Part shown: in pieces, positions 30,634 through 41,225 of the stretch
How positions within the stretch are numbered: the first letter of the stretch is position 1
Layout: each line of letters starts with the position of its first letter
Assembly: GCA_938017675.1 (NCBI GenBank)
Contig: CALIJB010000026.1
Span: 1 to 64,000 of the forward strand
Direction of reading: 5' to 3'
DNA length: 64,000 nucleotides
Source: an uncultured Candidatus Saccharibacteria bacterium
GTDB taxonomy: Bacteria > Patescibacteriota > Saccharimonadia > Saccharimonadales > Saccharimonadaceae
Position numbers and translations under genes: made by a program
The notes under the pieces: generated by a model
What the model saw: the letters and a program-made list of their open reading frames with translations, nothing else
Databases searched by the model: none
What the model was told of the DNA's origin: nothing

Positions 30634-31677
30634 TTATTGGTTGTTGACCAGATCGATCAAATCGCTCTCGTGGTCGGGGCGGCGGCGAGCACTCTGGCGG
30701 CGAGTCGCTGGAGCAGCTGGCTTCGGCTGCGGTTTTGTTTTCGGCGAATTAGCTTTTTTGCTGGCTGGTTTAGCTTGAGTTTTAGTCTCGCTTGCCTTTT
30801 TAGCCGAATCACGATTGCTAGCGCTGCCAGCTGATGACTGGCTGCGGGTGCGGCCGACAGAACGCTGCTTGACGCTAGCAGTACTTTTTGCGGGCGTTTT
30901 CGATGCTGCTGCGGCTGCGATTTTCGCTGTTTTTTGAGTTTTGCCCGCGGCTTTGGCGGTCGATTTGAGGGGTTTGCTAATAGTCTCTATTTTCTTAGCA
31001 AAGATCATTCGGCCGGCTGCGGTCTGCAAATTACGGATAATTTCGACATTTAGCGTCTGACCTATCTGAGCGCTCGCCTGCTCGACGACAACCATTGTGC
31101 CGTCTGGTAGGTAGCCTACGCCCTGATGCGCGTCCTGCCCCTTCTGAATAAGCTCTAACGTGATTTTCTCGCCAGGTAGATGCTCCATCCGGATACTCTG
31201 CGCTAGTTCATTGAGGTTTAGCACTTCGGTACCCTCGACGGCGGCAACCTTGTTTAGATTATAATCTAGCGTCATGATCACTGCGCCGTGCTGCTTAGCT
31301 AGCTTGAGTAGGCGGTCGTCGACACCTTCGCGAGCGTGGCTGCCGTCTTGCAGCAATTCGACGTTGACACGCTCCATAGCTTGCAACTCGGTGACCACAT
31401 CAAGCCCATAGCGAGCGCGAGCACGTTTGTCAGCATCGGCGTGGTCAGCTAGAAACTGCAGTTCGCCGATAACCGAGCGTGGAATCACCAGCGTACCGCC
31501 GATAAAGCCAGTTTGCGCTACCGGTACAATTCGCCCGTCCATCAGTACCGAGGTATCTACCAAGATAGCCCGATCTTTTGATTTGATGGAGTTTTTGGGC
31601 AGGCGCGCTAGTAAGTACGACACCTCGCCCAAAATAAGCAGCGTTACCGCCAATAATATTAAGTCTTTGGTTTGCAT
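30634..31677 (-). CDS. Membrane-anchored PIN/TRAM-domain protein
   Basis: One N-terminal transmembrane helix (residues 6-24) is followed by a PIN nuclease domain (about 35-160) with acidic residues in DTSVLMDGR and ITMTLDYN-like VIMTLDYNLN. A TRAM RNA-binding domain follows (about 170-235, PGEKITLELIQKGQDAHQGVGYLPDGT). The C-terminal 110 residues are a lysine/alanine/serine-rich tail. It resembles the YacL/PilT-N-like proteins of Firmicutes with a shortened membrane part. Probably a membrane RNase. It is last in a run with clpC, the HExxH protein and radA, as in Firmicutes clpC-radA-yacL order. Confidence 0.85.
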   Translation of the reverse strand: MQTKDLILLAVTLLILGEVSYLLARLPKNSIKSKDRAILVDTSVLMDGRIVPVAQTGFIGGTLVIPRSVIGELQFLADHADADKRARARYGLDVVTELQAMERVNVELLQDGSHAREGVDDRLLKLAKQHGAVIMTLDYNLNKVAAVEGTEVLNLNELAQSIRMEHLPGEKITLELIQKGQDAHQGVGYLPDGTMVVVEQASAQIGQTLNVEIIRNLQTAAGRMIFAKKIETISKPLKSTAKAAGKTQKTAKIAAAAASKTPAKSTASVKQRSVGRTRSQSSAGSASNRDSAKKASETKTQAKPASKKANSPKTKPQPKPAAPATRRQSARRRPDHESDLIDLVNNQ

Positions 31678-31711
31678 ATTTTCCTTTCTTTTTGCTTTGA
31701 TTGACTATTGA

Positions 31712-33067
31712 CTACTTGAGATAACCGATCAAAGCTTGGCGTAAATCTTTGACGCCTTTTACAAATGAATTCTTTTTACCAGAGGTTGCCGGTGCGATCG
31801 CTTGAGTGAAACCGAGTTTTTTAGCTTCGTTCAAGCGCTTGTCGGCGCCTTGTGCCGAGCGAATCTCGCCGCCTAAGCCCACTTCGCCGAATACCACCAG
31901 GCCGTCGTCGAGTTTGCGCCCAGCCGCCGCGCTAGCAATCGCCATCGCCACTGCCAAGTCTGCTGCCCGGTCGGCAAGCTTCAAGCCGCCAACTACATTC
32001 ACATAAATATCTTTATCGGATAAATTCAATTTGGTGCGCTTCTCTAGCACCGCGATGAGCAGATTGAGGCGGTTGAGATCGAAACCGCTGGCTGTCCTCT
32101 TAGGATACCCGAAATTAGTCGAATTGACAAGAGCTTGGATCTCAACAAGAATCGGACGGTTGCCTTCAAGCGTCGCCAATACCACCGAACCATCGGCGTT
32201 TTGGCGCTCGGCTAACAGCGCGGCTGACGGATTTTCGACGACCCGCAAACCCTTATCGTTCATCTCGAAAATTGCCGCTTCGCTAGTCGAGCCGTAGCGA
32301 TTCTTGGCGGCGCGCACCACTTTGAAGCCGCCGTAACGGTCGCCTTCAAATTGCAAGACTACATCGACTAGGTGCTCAAGAACTTTCGGTCCGGCGATTG
32401 AGCCCTCCTTGGTGACGTGACCGACCAAAATTACCGCTGCGCCCGAAGCTTTTGCTGCCCGGATAATAACGTTGCTCGAGTTGGTAATCTGGCTAACGGT
32501 ACCTGGCGCGCTGGCGATTTCCTCGAGGCTAAGCGTCTGAATACTGTCGATGATCACCAATTTATATTGGCCGCTGCGAATTGTCGCAGCAATGTCGTCA
32601 GCGCTAGTGCTAGCTACAAATTGCAGGTCATCGCCAGAAGTCGCACCGAGGCGCGTAGCGCGGAGCTTGACCTGAGAAGCACTTTCCTCGCCGCTGACAT
32701 ATAGGACCGATGATTGCTCAGCAACATGCGCTGCTACCTGCATCAACAACGTCGATTTACCGATACCCGGCTGCCCTGCTAACAGCATTACACCTGCCGG
32801 CAGAATGCCGCCGCCTAGCACTGCGTCGAGGTCAGCAATACCGGTCGGCAAGCGTCTCACTGAATCCTCGGCAGCGATTGAACGCATCGACTGCGGCTTT
32901 AGGATTTTACCGCGTGAATGGCTGCGCGCTACCGCCGAAGCGCCCTTGGTCTCGACTATCTGTTCGACGAGCGCGTTCCACTCGCCGCAATTCTCGCACT
33001 TGCCAGTCCATTTCGGATAGCTGGCGCCGCAATTTTGGCAGACGAAATTACTGCGCGCTTTGGCCAC
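31712..33067 (-). CDS. radA: DNA repair protein RadA (Sms)
   Basis: Branch-migration ATPase in recombination. A C4 zinc finger (CQNCGASYPKWTGKCENCG) at the N-terminus precedes the RecA-like core with Walker A LAGQPGIGKSTL and the RadA-specific KNRYG, and a Lon-protease-like C-terminal domain lacking a catalytic serine. 451 aa, usual length. It overlaps the upstream HExxH gene by 20 bp. Confidence 0.95.
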   Translation of the reverse strand: MAKARSNFVCQNCGASYPKWTGKCENCGEWNALVEQIVETKGASAVARSHSRGKILKPQSMRSIAAEDSVRRLPTGIADLDAVLGGGILPAGVMLLAGQPGIGKSTLLMQVAAHVAEQSSVLYVSGEESASQVKLRATRLGATSGDDLQFVASTSADDIAATIRSGQYKLVIIDSIQTLSLEEIASAPGTVSQITNSSNVIIRAAKASGAAVILVGHVTKEGSIAGPKVLEHLVDVVLQFEGDRYGGFKVVRAAKNRYGSTSEAAIFEMNDKGLRVVENPSAALLAERQNADGSVVLATLEGNRPILVEIQALVNSTNFGYPKRTASGFDLNRLNLLIAVLEKRTKLNLSDKDIYVNVVGGLKLADRAADLAVAMAIASAAAGRKLDDGLVVFGEVGLGGEIRSAQGADKRLNEAKKLGFTQAIAPATSGKKNSFVKGVKDLRQALIGYLK

Positions 33068-34070
33068 TATTTACTCCAGCCGGCGCGGCTACGCCGTTGA
33101 TGCTTTGATTGAGCTGATCGGCTTTAACGGCTAAGCTTTTGAGAGTTGCCACATCGTCATTGTAAGCTTTAATCCGCGAATTGAGCGAACCCTGCCGAGC
33201 ATTAATAGCGCTAATTCGCTGCTGCAGCGCCGACCGCGCCACCGTGAAATCAGCTTGCGAACTAAACTCGCCGCTCCTAGCCCGTTCATTAAAACTATTA
33301 ATATCAGCGTTAATTTGCGATAAGTCGGACTGATAAGCTTCGACGTCTTGTTTGATTTGCTTAGCGGCTGACTGCAGCTTAGATTGCAGCGCTTCAGCCC
33401 GGGTATTAACTCGAGTAAATACTGCTGTGTAGGCTTGGTTTTTGGCGACAATTGACGCTCGGTTAGTAAAATAACGCGCATAATATTGTTCAAGGTCAGA
33501 GTCGAGCTCGCCAATCGTGGTACCGATAATCGAATGTAGTTCATCTAGCTCGGCGCCTGGCTCGGCCTCGCGGTAGTATTCCATAGCTTTGGCAATTTCC
33601 GGATCATTTTTGACCTTTTGATAAGCCTTTTTGATCATAGCGTCGACTTTAGGCCGCTCGAAGATATTCAGCCGCGCATACTGGGCGTGCAACAATTCGT
33701 GCGCTGCCGTTACTTCTTTGGCGCCAGCTAATTCGGCATTTTCGACGTCAAAAAGATAAATCCGATCACCATAGTAGCAGCCCAAGATGGCTGCGGTACG
33801 TTCGGTACTTTTGCAATGAGCATTGAACTGATCGCTAGTTTCAATAGCTGGCTGAGTTGCTCGGAAGGTGCGCTGCGCCGCCGGAGTCAGCTTAATTGAA
33901 TCTTCAACCGCGGCAACAGCTGCAGGCGGCGTGAAAGTTGACGCTCGATAAGTATCAAAGGTTGTCTGCCCGTAGAAAAAACCGCCAACAGCAATACTTA
34001 TCACTGCCATCAATGCGATGATTTTCGAGACTATATTACGTCTGGCTGTCGGTTTCGCTGCGCCGTTCAA
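33048..34070 (-). CDS. Membrane-anchored protein with HExxH metalloprotease motif and coiled coil
   Basis: Start TTG at 34070 (AGGAG 9 nt upstream). A transmembrane helix (residues 14-35) is followed by an extracytoplasmic domain with TAAHELLHAQYARL, a zinc-metalloprotease HExxH motif. The C-terminal half (about 190-320) is a long coiled coil. The third zinc ligand is not obvious. It overlaps clpC by 35 bp and radA by 20 bp, so it is tightly co-translated with protein-quality-control and repair genes. Not a family I can name; a surface peptidase or a degenerate one are both possible. Confidence 0.7.
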   Translation of the reverse strand: MNGAAKPTARRNIVSKIIALMAVISIAVGGFFYGQTTFDTYRASTFTPPAAVAAVEDSIKLTPAAQRTFRATQPAIETSDQFNAHCKSTERTAAILGCYYGDRIYLFDVENAELAGAKEVTAAHELLHAQYARLNIFERPKVDAMIKKAYQKVKNDPEIAKAMEYYREAEPGAELDELHSIIGTTIGELDSDLEQYYARYFTNRASIVAKNQAYTAVFTRVNTRAEALQSKLQSAAKQIKQDVEAYQSDLSQINADINSFNERARSGEFSSQADFTVARSALQQRISAINARQGSLNSRIKAYNDDVATLKSLAVKADQLNQSINGVAAPAGVNSGQSAQ

Positions 34071-36516
34071 TCGCTATCGCTCCTTTCTTGATCCCTACTT
34101 CTAGGATATCACCTTTAGCATAGGCGCCGTCAAGTACTTGCTCAGCAATAGCATGCTCAACCTCGTCCTCGATGACGCGACGCAGCGGACGGGCGCCGTA
34201 TTTGATACTGTAACCCTTGTCGATAAGGAATTTTTTGGCACTAGGTTTAATCGTAAGGGCCAGGCCTTTGCGCACCAAACGCTGGCGCAGCTCGCCGATC
34301 AGCAGGTCGAAGATCTTACCGACCTCGGCGCGAGTCAACGCTCGGAAAGTGATAATCCCGTCAAAGCGATTAATCAGCTCGGGACGCATAAACTTATCGA
34401 GAGCATCGCGAGCAAATTTAGCGTTGCGGCGGTGCAAATCGTCAATTTCGCTGCTTTTGTCGCGGCTAGAATGAAAGCCAAGTTCCGACTCTTTGGTCAT
34501 TTTGTCAGCGCCGAGATTGCTAGTCAAGATGATAATCGTATTGCGAAAGCTAACTTCGCGCCCCTTAGCATCAGTCATCGTCCCATCTTCCAGTAGCTGC
34601 AGCAACAGGTTGAATACGTCTGGATGCGCCTTTTCAATTTCGTCAAAAAGCACCACGCTGTACGGCTGGCGGCGAACTTTGTCAGTCAATTTACCGCCGT
34701 CCTCGTAACCAACATAACCAGCTGGCGCCCCGAGCAGGCGCGACGTATTATGCTTTGCGCCAAATTCGCTCATGTCGATTTTGATAAGCGCTTCTTCGCT
34801 GCCGAAAACTTCGCGCGCTAGCACCTTAGCTAATTGCGTTTTGCCGACACCAGTCGGTCCCATGAAGACGAAACTGCCAATCGGCCGCCGGCTGCTAGCT
34901 ACGCCGCTGCGGCTGCGGCGGATTGCCCGCGCTACTTTACCGATAGCCTCGCGCTGGCCAATGACGTACTTGCCGAGATGCTTTTCGAGCTGGCGCAGCA
35001 ACTTCGCTTCGCTAGTCTGGACTTTTTCGACTGGAATATTGGTCATCACAGCGATAGCATGCGCCACATCGTCATCGGTTAGTTGGATAGCGCGACGGCC
35101 TTTTTGGGCAGCAACTTCTGTCTCGAGTTTTTTACTAATCTGGCTAATGCGCTGTTTGTACATAGCGGCTCGCTGGTAATCTTCGTGCAAAACAGCGTCC
35201 TCCATGCGCTCATTGAGGTACTTGAGCTCTTTGAGGTATTCACGCTCGCGGCTCGGGCGGTGGCCTCGCTTGACGCGAACTCGAGCAGCTGCCTCGTCGA
35301 GCACGTCAATCGCTTTATCGGGCATGAAACGGTCGCTGACGTAGCGGTCGCTCATATATACTGCTGACTCAATCACTTCGTCGGTGATTTTGACACCATG
35401 ATGCTTTTCGTAATAATTTTTAAGACCTTTCAAAATAGCGATTGTCTGCGCCATAGTTGGCTCTTTGACGACGATCGTCTGGAAACGCCGTTCTAGCGCC
35501 GTATCTTTCTCGATATGCTTGCGATATTCATCGAGAGTCGTCGCGCCAATCATGTGCAGCTCGCCGCGCGCCAACGCCGGCTTGAGGATATTCGCCGCAT
35601 CCATCGAACCTTCCGAGGCGCCAGCGCCAACCAGCAGGTGCAATTCATCAATAAAAAGAATGATGTTACCTTGTTTTTTGACTTCAGCGATTACCTTTTT
35701 TAGCCGATCCTCGAACTCGCCGCGATATTTGGTACCGGCAATCATCGCCGCCATATCTAGCATAACCACTCGGCGGTCTAATAAATGGCCCGGTACGTCC
35801 TCGCGGACGATCCGCTGCGCCAGCCCCTCAACGATGGCGGTTTTGCCAACGCCTGGGTCGCCAATCAGTACTGGATTATTCTTGGTGCGGCGGCTAAGGA
35901 TAGTGATCATTCGCTCCAGCTCTTTGTCGCGGCCAATCATCGGGTCAAGCTCGCCATTGGCTGCCCGCGCCGTCAAATCCACGCCAAAGGCGCTAAGCGC
36001 CCCGCCGCGCGTATTGCCGCGGCGCCGCGGCTCGGTAGCAATATCGCCATGTTCGCCGCGATTCTCTTCAAACGACTTCTCGAGTTCGCTGATTATCATA
36101 TCGACATTGATGCCCATCTCGCGCAGCAGCGCTGTCGCTCGGGCATTGCCTTGTCGCAGGACGCTGTACAAGATATGCTCTGTCCCGAGATAATCATGGC
36201 CGTACTCGCGCGCTGCTTCCCATGCCATGCGCAATGTCAACAAGGCTGTCTCGCTAAGGCCCACCATGCCGGTACTGGTAACTACCCGGGACGGTTTGAT
36301 ATCTAGGATCATTTCAGCTTGTTGCAGGGTCACGCCAGCGTCAGTCAATACTTGCGCCGCCGAGCTCGACCCTTGCGCCAAAACGCCAAGCAGCAAGTGC
36401 TCTGTCCCAATGTAATTACTACCGTTACCGCGAGCAATCGCGTCAGCATGCTGGACGCTAGCGCGCGCGTTGTCGGTCAATCGCGAAATAAAATCTGCAA
36501 AGTCTTCTGGCATCAT
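34036..36516 (-). CDS. clpC: ClpC-type AAA+ unfoldase
   Basis: Hsp100 chaperone that feeds ClpP. Duplicated Clp-N repeats (residues 1-140), first AAA+ module with [18 protein letters not shown]-like middle domain (about 415-450, [19 protein letters not shown]), second AAA+ with [14 protein letters not shown], and the ClpB-D2-small domain. ATG 36516 (MMPEDF) has GGAG 5 nt upstream. About 826 aa. The promoter TTGACG-17-TATAAT overlaps a perfect CIRCE. A 9-codon leader ORF (ATG GGC AAT to TGA, 36546-36517) ends in TGATG overlapping the clpC start. Confidence 0.95.
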   Translation of the reverse strand: MMPEDFADFISRLTDNARASVQHADAIARGNGSNYIGTEHLLLGVLAQGSSSAAQVLTDAGVTLQQAEMILDIKPSRVVTSTGMVGLSETALLTLRMAWEAAREYGHDYLGTEHILYSVLRQGNARATALLREMGINVDMIISELEKSFEENRGEHGDIATEPRRRGNTRGGALSAFGVDLTARAANGELDPMIGRDKELERMITILSRRTKNNPVLIGDPGVGKTAIVEGLAQRIVREDVPGHLLDRRVVMLDMAAMIAGTKYRGEFEDRLKKVIAEVKKQGNIILFIDELHLLVGAGASEGSMDAANILKPALARGELHMIGATTLDEYRKHIEKDTALERRFQTIVVKEPTMAQTIAILKGLKNYYEKHHGVKITDEVIESAVYMSDRYVSDRFMPDKAIDVLDEAAARVRVKRGHRPSREREYLKELKYLNERMEDAVLHEDYQRAAMYKQRISQISKKLETEVAAQKGRRAIQLTDDDVAHAIAVMTNIPVEKVQTSEAKLLRQLEKHLGKYVIGQREAIGKVARAIRRSRSGVASSRRPIGSFVFMGPTGVGKTQLAKVLAREVFGSEEALIKIDMSEFGAKHNTSRLLGAPAGYVGYEDGGKLTDKVRRQPYSVVLFDEIEKAHPDVFNLLLQLLEDGTMTDAKGREVSFRNTIIILTSNLGADKMTKESELGFHSSRDKSSEIDDLHRRNAKFARDALDKFMRPELINRFDGIITFRALTRAEVGKIFDLLIGELRQRLVRKGLALTIKPSAKKFLIDKGYSIKYGARPLRRVIEDEVEHAIAEQVLDGAYAKGDILEVGIKKGAIAIERRSETDSQT

Positions 36517-36546
36517 CAGTTCTCCGTTCTGAGCGTATTGCCCATT
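36517..36546 (-). CDS. Leaderless upstream mini-ORF coupled to clpC
   Basis: ATG about 8 nt after the -10 TATAAT encodes MGNTLRTEN and stops at TGA, which overlaps the clpC start as TGATG. It may load ribosomes on the leaderless 5' end and hand them to clpC, whose GGAG lies inside this mini-ORF. Translation is unproven. Confidence 0.35.
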
Positions 36547-36568
36547 ACAGCCAATTATACATAACAAA

Positions 36569-36595
36569 TTAGCACTCGTCAAGGCAGAGTGCTAA
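36569..36595. promoter_or_regulatory. CIRCE operator (HrcA) upstream of clpC
   Basis: A perfect TTAGCACTC-N9-GAGTGCTAA overlapping the clpC -35 box. The full 27 bp, spacer included, is identical to the clpP operator. Confidence 0.95.
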
Positions 36596-36618
36596 TTTGC
36601 AAAAAGCGGCTGCGGGTT

Positions 36619-37734
36619 TTAATCTTGATTTTCGATAGCACTAAACAAATCTTCCTCGACGTTCTTGCGCGGTTTTTTCTCGGCTGATTTCGGCGCTGTG
36701 GTCTCTATATTTAATTCGTAGCCAGTCAGGCGGCTTGCCAAACGCACATTTTGCCCGCCGCGGCCGATAGCGATTGATTGCTGGTCTTCAGTAACGTAAA
36801 CATTGGCGGTTTTTTTATCCTTATCAATCTCGACTTTAACGATCTCAGCCGGGCTAAGAGCATTGCGAATATAAGTATCCATGTTGTCGTCATAAGTTAC
36901 GATGTCGATTTTCTCTTGATCTCCAATCTCGCTCATCACCGCATTGACGCGCGCACCGTGACCGCCAACGAACGTTCCGACCGGGTCAACACCTGGCACC
37001 GTGCTAGCAACCGCAAGTTTGGTGCGGCGACCAGCTTCGCGAGCGATACCTTTGATCTCGACGGCGCCAGTTTCCATCTCGGGTACTTCTTGACGGAAGA
37101 GATATTCGATAAAGTCCTCGCTGCCGCGGCTGAGGATCAGCTGCGGGCCGCGGCCTTCGCGTTCGATGTCTTTGATTAATACTTTGATCCGCGAGCCAAT
37201 TTTGTAAAACTCGCCTTGAATCTGCTCACTCTGCGGGATTATACCAGTGGCCTTGCCTAACTCAACACGCACCACGCGCGGCTCGACACGCTGCACCATA
37301 CCGGTAACGACCGTGCCGATTTTGTCTTCGAACTCTGCTAGAACGACTTCGCGCTCGGCTTCGCGCAGGCGCTGCATGACGACCTGCTTGGCGGTCTGGG
37401 CGGCCACCCGGCCAAAGGACTTAACTTCATGAGCTTCCTCGATAGTATCCCCTAACTGAGCCTCCGGCTTCTCTGCCCGAGCATCCGCCAAGCTGATTTC
37501 GGTGGCCGGATTGACAACATCCTCGACGACTTCGCGCTGGACAAACACCTTGGCGGTGCCGTCATTGATATTAAGTTCAGCGCGCACATTTTGCTCGCGC
37601 TCGCCGTTATCGCGGCGCCAGGCAGCAGCAATCGCCTGCTCGATTACGTTTAGTACAGTTTCTTCGGGCAACGCCTTTTCATCAGCAATCGCCCGCACGG
37701 CTAGCGTCAACTGCTTGATATTCAAATCTTCCAT
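36619..37734 (-). CDS. nusA: Transcription termination/antitermination factor NusA
   Basis: Binds RNA polymerase and nascent RNA. An N-terminal RNAP-binding domain (residues 1-125) is followed by an S1 domain (about 132-200, GTVVTGMVQRVEPRVVRVELG) and two KH domains (about 205-345, with GGHGARVNAVMSE and GRGGQNVRLASRLTG). ATG 37734 follows AAGGAAT; eight upstream codons are not supported. 371 aa, lacking the C-terminal acidic repeats of enterobacterial NusA, as is usual outside Proteobacteria. Confidence 0.95.
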   Translation of the reverse strand: MEDLNIKQLTLAVRAIADEKALPEETVLNVIEQAIAAAWRRDNGEREQNVRAELNINDGTAKVFVQREVVEDVVNPATEISLADARAEKPEAQLGDTIEEAHEVKSFGRVAAQTAKQVVMQRLREAEREVVLAEFEDKIGTVVTGMVQRVEPRVVRVELGKATGIIPQSEQIQGEFYKIGSRIKVLIKDIEREGRGPQLILSRGSEDFIEYLFRQEVPEMETGAVEIKGIAREAGRRTKLAVASTVPGVDPVGTFVGGHGARVNAVMSEIGDQEKIDIVTYDDNMDTYIRNALSPAEIVKVEIDKDKKTANVYVTEDQQSIAIGRGGQNVRLASRLTGYELNIETTAPKSAEKKPRKNVEEDLFSAIENQD

Positions 37735-37864
37735 ATAATTCCTTTCTTTTAGTTCCAATACGAAAACAACCGACCTGCCGGCCGGATGAGTACGTATTTA
37801 ATGTAACATGCGGGAGCTGGCGTCGTCAAGACTAGCAGTGCGATACAAAAATATTTCACAAAGA

Positions 37865-37911
37865 GTTGAGTTGGGGGCGGGACGGCGAAATAAATCGCGC
37901 ATCCCGCCCCC
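37865..37911 (-). terminator. Terminator of cassette F (shared with cassette I)
   Basis: A 10-bp stem GGGGGCGGGA/TCCCGCCCCC with a small inner GCGA/TCGC helix. A 36-nt block including this hairpin's 3' strand and the following CAACTCAAC is identical to 49164-49199 except for one base. No long T run. Confidence 0.7.
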
Positions 37912-37916
37912 GCACC

Positions 37917-38300
37917 TCATGCGTCGTCTGGGCTCTCTGGGGAATACCCTTCACGGGGGCCCCAGGCCTGCTCGGGGAGATCCAATCGTGCCTCAGAAAT
38001 CTTCTGCGTATGCGCTCTTCGGACCCACAACCTGGAGGTCCAGGCCACAATCCTGAGCCTGTACTCTGCGGCGGCGAGTATCGCCGCCACCGTGTAGGCA
38101 ACCAGCGCCGCCCAAGCAGCTATTTCGTAACTCTCATAAACGCCATCCTGGTGAATGGCTGCGGAGTACGTATACACGATAGTAAATATCACCCCTAGGA
38201 GTGATGCGTGCATATACCCTACCCTCCGCTGCCGCCACAGGGAGGCGGTGAGAAGGATGGACAAGACCAATGACGAAAGGCTGGCCACGATATCGAGCAT
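37917..38300 (-). CDS. Cassette F small membrane protein, unknown function (127 aa)
   Basis: Four hydrophobic segments are visible (about residues 2-22, 30-52, 62-80 and a weaker one near 85-95), separated by short polar loops, with an acidic/proline tail. Two in-frame ATGs exist: the first (38306) directly touches AAGGAGGT, whereas the second (38300, MLDIVAS) has the normal 6-nt spacing and is chosen. No family recognised. The promoter TTGACG-17-TATAAT and first transcribed AGCCTTT place it in the cassette family. CCGCACCTC in the leader (38332-38324) is the exact complement of 37918-37910, which begins in the stop codon. Confidence 0.62.
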   Translation of the reverse strand: MLDIVASLSSLVLSILLTASLWRQRRVGYMHASLLGVIFTIVYTYSAAIHQDGVYESYEIAAWAALVAYTVAAILAAAEYRLRIVAWTSRLWVRRAHTQKISEARLDLPEQAWGPREGYSPESPDDA

Positions 38301-39759
<1,459 letters not shown>

Positions 39760-39805
39760 AATAAAACCGCATCAAAATCTAACGCCGCCAAGACGAGCCA
39801 AGCAA

Positions 39806-40474
39806 CTAATTCACCAGGTATTTCGCTGGCTGCTCGAACGTATCCAATTTTTCATGCTTTTTCACGCGGGTAATCAAATGCATCGTCAACGGCGAGACCA
39901 TAATCTCTACTGTCATCTTTATCAAAAACACCGTGATAATAAGCTGCCAAAAGCTGGTCGTCGGCATAGTACCGGCAAAAGCAATCGTCGAGAAGATCAC
40001 CGTATCTAGCGCGTTACCCGCCAATGAGCTGCTAACCATCCGCCGCCACAAACCGCGGCCGCGGCTAGCAACCTTCATCCGTCCCATTACGTAAGCATTC
40101 ATAATCTCGCCGACGAACAGCGCCGTTACCGAACCGATAGCCAACCGCCAGACCACGCCCAACGTCGATTCAAACGCCGCTTGCCCCGTCCAGCTGCTAT
40201 CTGCCGGCAATAATTGCACCACCCAAAAAGTCAGCGTCATCAGCGTCAAGGCTGCCACGCCGTTATAAATCAGCCGGCGCATCCGGCGATAACCGTAAAC
40301 CTCAGTAATTATATCACCCACGATATACGCTAGCGGAAACAAAACCGTGCCAGCATCAAAAGTCAGCCAGCCAACAGATACAATTTTGACGCTGACAATA
40401 TTACTAACCAATAGTGTCGTTACAAAAAGTACCGTAAATATATCATAGAGAGAATACTGGTGTTGCTTTGTCAT
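39806..40474 (-). CDS. yhhQ: Queuosine precursor transporter (YhhQ family)
   Basis: Six predicted membrane helices with the family pattern: LTFDAGTVLFPLAYIVGDIITEVYG in helices 2-3 and the late helix FLIKMTVEIMVSPLTMHLI. Imports queuine or preQ0/preQ1 for Tgt. 222 aa, normal. Leaderless start (TATAAT, 7 nt, ATG 40474). It converges on tgt, whose stop is 46 bp away. Confidence 0.9.
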   Translation of the reverse strand: MTKQHQYSLYDIFTVLFVTTLLVSNIVSVKIVSVGWLTFDAGTVLFPLAYIVGDIITEVYGYRRMRRLIYNGVAALTLMTLTFWVVQLLPADSSWTGQAAFESTLGVVWRLAIGSVTALFVGEIMNAYVMGRMKVASRGRGLWRRMVSSSLAGNALDTVIFSTIAFAGTMPTTSFWQLIITVFLIKMTVEIMVSPLTMHLITRVKKHEKLDTFEQPAKYLVN

Positions 40475-40487
40475 ATCTTAGATTATA

Positions 40488-41192
40488 TCACGCCGGCAAG
40501 CGCTGTTCCGGACAACTCGCCAAAATCCGCTCCATAGCCGTGCGCTCCGGCGGCGTCACCCACAGCGAGTATTTTTTCTTGACGGCAATTTGACGGGCGA
40601 TGTACTGACAACGAAACGGTTTATTTGACGGCAGCCAAGTCGCCGCATCGCCATCGCCTTTCTGCTGGTTAGCTGGTCCGTCGACAGCTAGCAGCTCAAG
40701 CGGGTCGTTTGCCAGACTGATTCGCTGTTCGCTAGATAGCTGCTGAGCGCCAGTCTGCCAAGCGTTGCTCAGCGCCACTACGTGGTCAATCTGTACAGCG
40801 CCGCTAGAATTAGCACCGCGCTTGAAAGCGATCCGCTGCCCAGTGTACGGGTCGCTAAGAGCGCCAGCCTGTACTTTGCAATTGTCGTCGCCCAAGACAG
40901 CGTTTGCCAAGTCGCGCCGCAAGATAACATTGCGCGTATCGCAACCGCCCGCCTTGGCCCAGCCGTCGCCGAACTGCGAGCGCTTGTAGCCAGTCTTGGG
41001 AGCGCGACCCTTGGTTGGTAATGCCGTTAGAGCGTCGCGCGCTACTTCGCCAGAGCCAGAAGCCAGCTCCGACTGTTGAGACTGCGAATCTGGCGGTATC
41101 AGCGGCAAATTCGGCCATTCCTTAACAACAACCCACCCGAGAGTACCTATCAAAATCACCGCTACTAGTACCATTCTGCGCCGCCGCTGCAT
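40488..41192 (-). CDS. Secreted or membrane-anchored HNH nuclease (DUF1524/GmrSD C-terminal type)
   Basis: An N-terminal signal-anchor (residues 1-25, RRRRM then hydrophobic) and a low-complexity linker precede an HNH domain with QIDHVVALSNAWQTG and NDPLELLAVDGPANQQKGD, followed by the basic WLPSN segment typical of DUF1524 extracellular nucleases. It probably degrades DNA outside the cell, supplying nucleotides or acting on a host or competitor. ATG 41192 is chosen: 6 nt after TATAAT, whereas the first ATG (41198) touches the -10. Its promoter interleaves with that of the aminopeptidase. Confidence 0.85.
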   Translation of the reverse strand: MQRRRRMVLVAVILIGTLGWVVVKEWPNLPLIPPDSQSQQSELASGSGEVARDALTALPTKGRAPKTGYKRSQFGDGWAKAGGCDTRNVILRRDLANAVLGDDNCKVQAGALSDPYTGQRIAFKRGANSSGAVQIDHVVALSNAWQTGAQQLSSEQRISLANDPLELLAVDGPANQQKGDGDAATWLPSNKPFRCQYIARQIAVKKKYSLWVTPPERTAMERILASCPEQRLPA

Positions 41193-41225
41193 AAGCATAT
41201 TATACCACCCTGCTATAATGGACGT

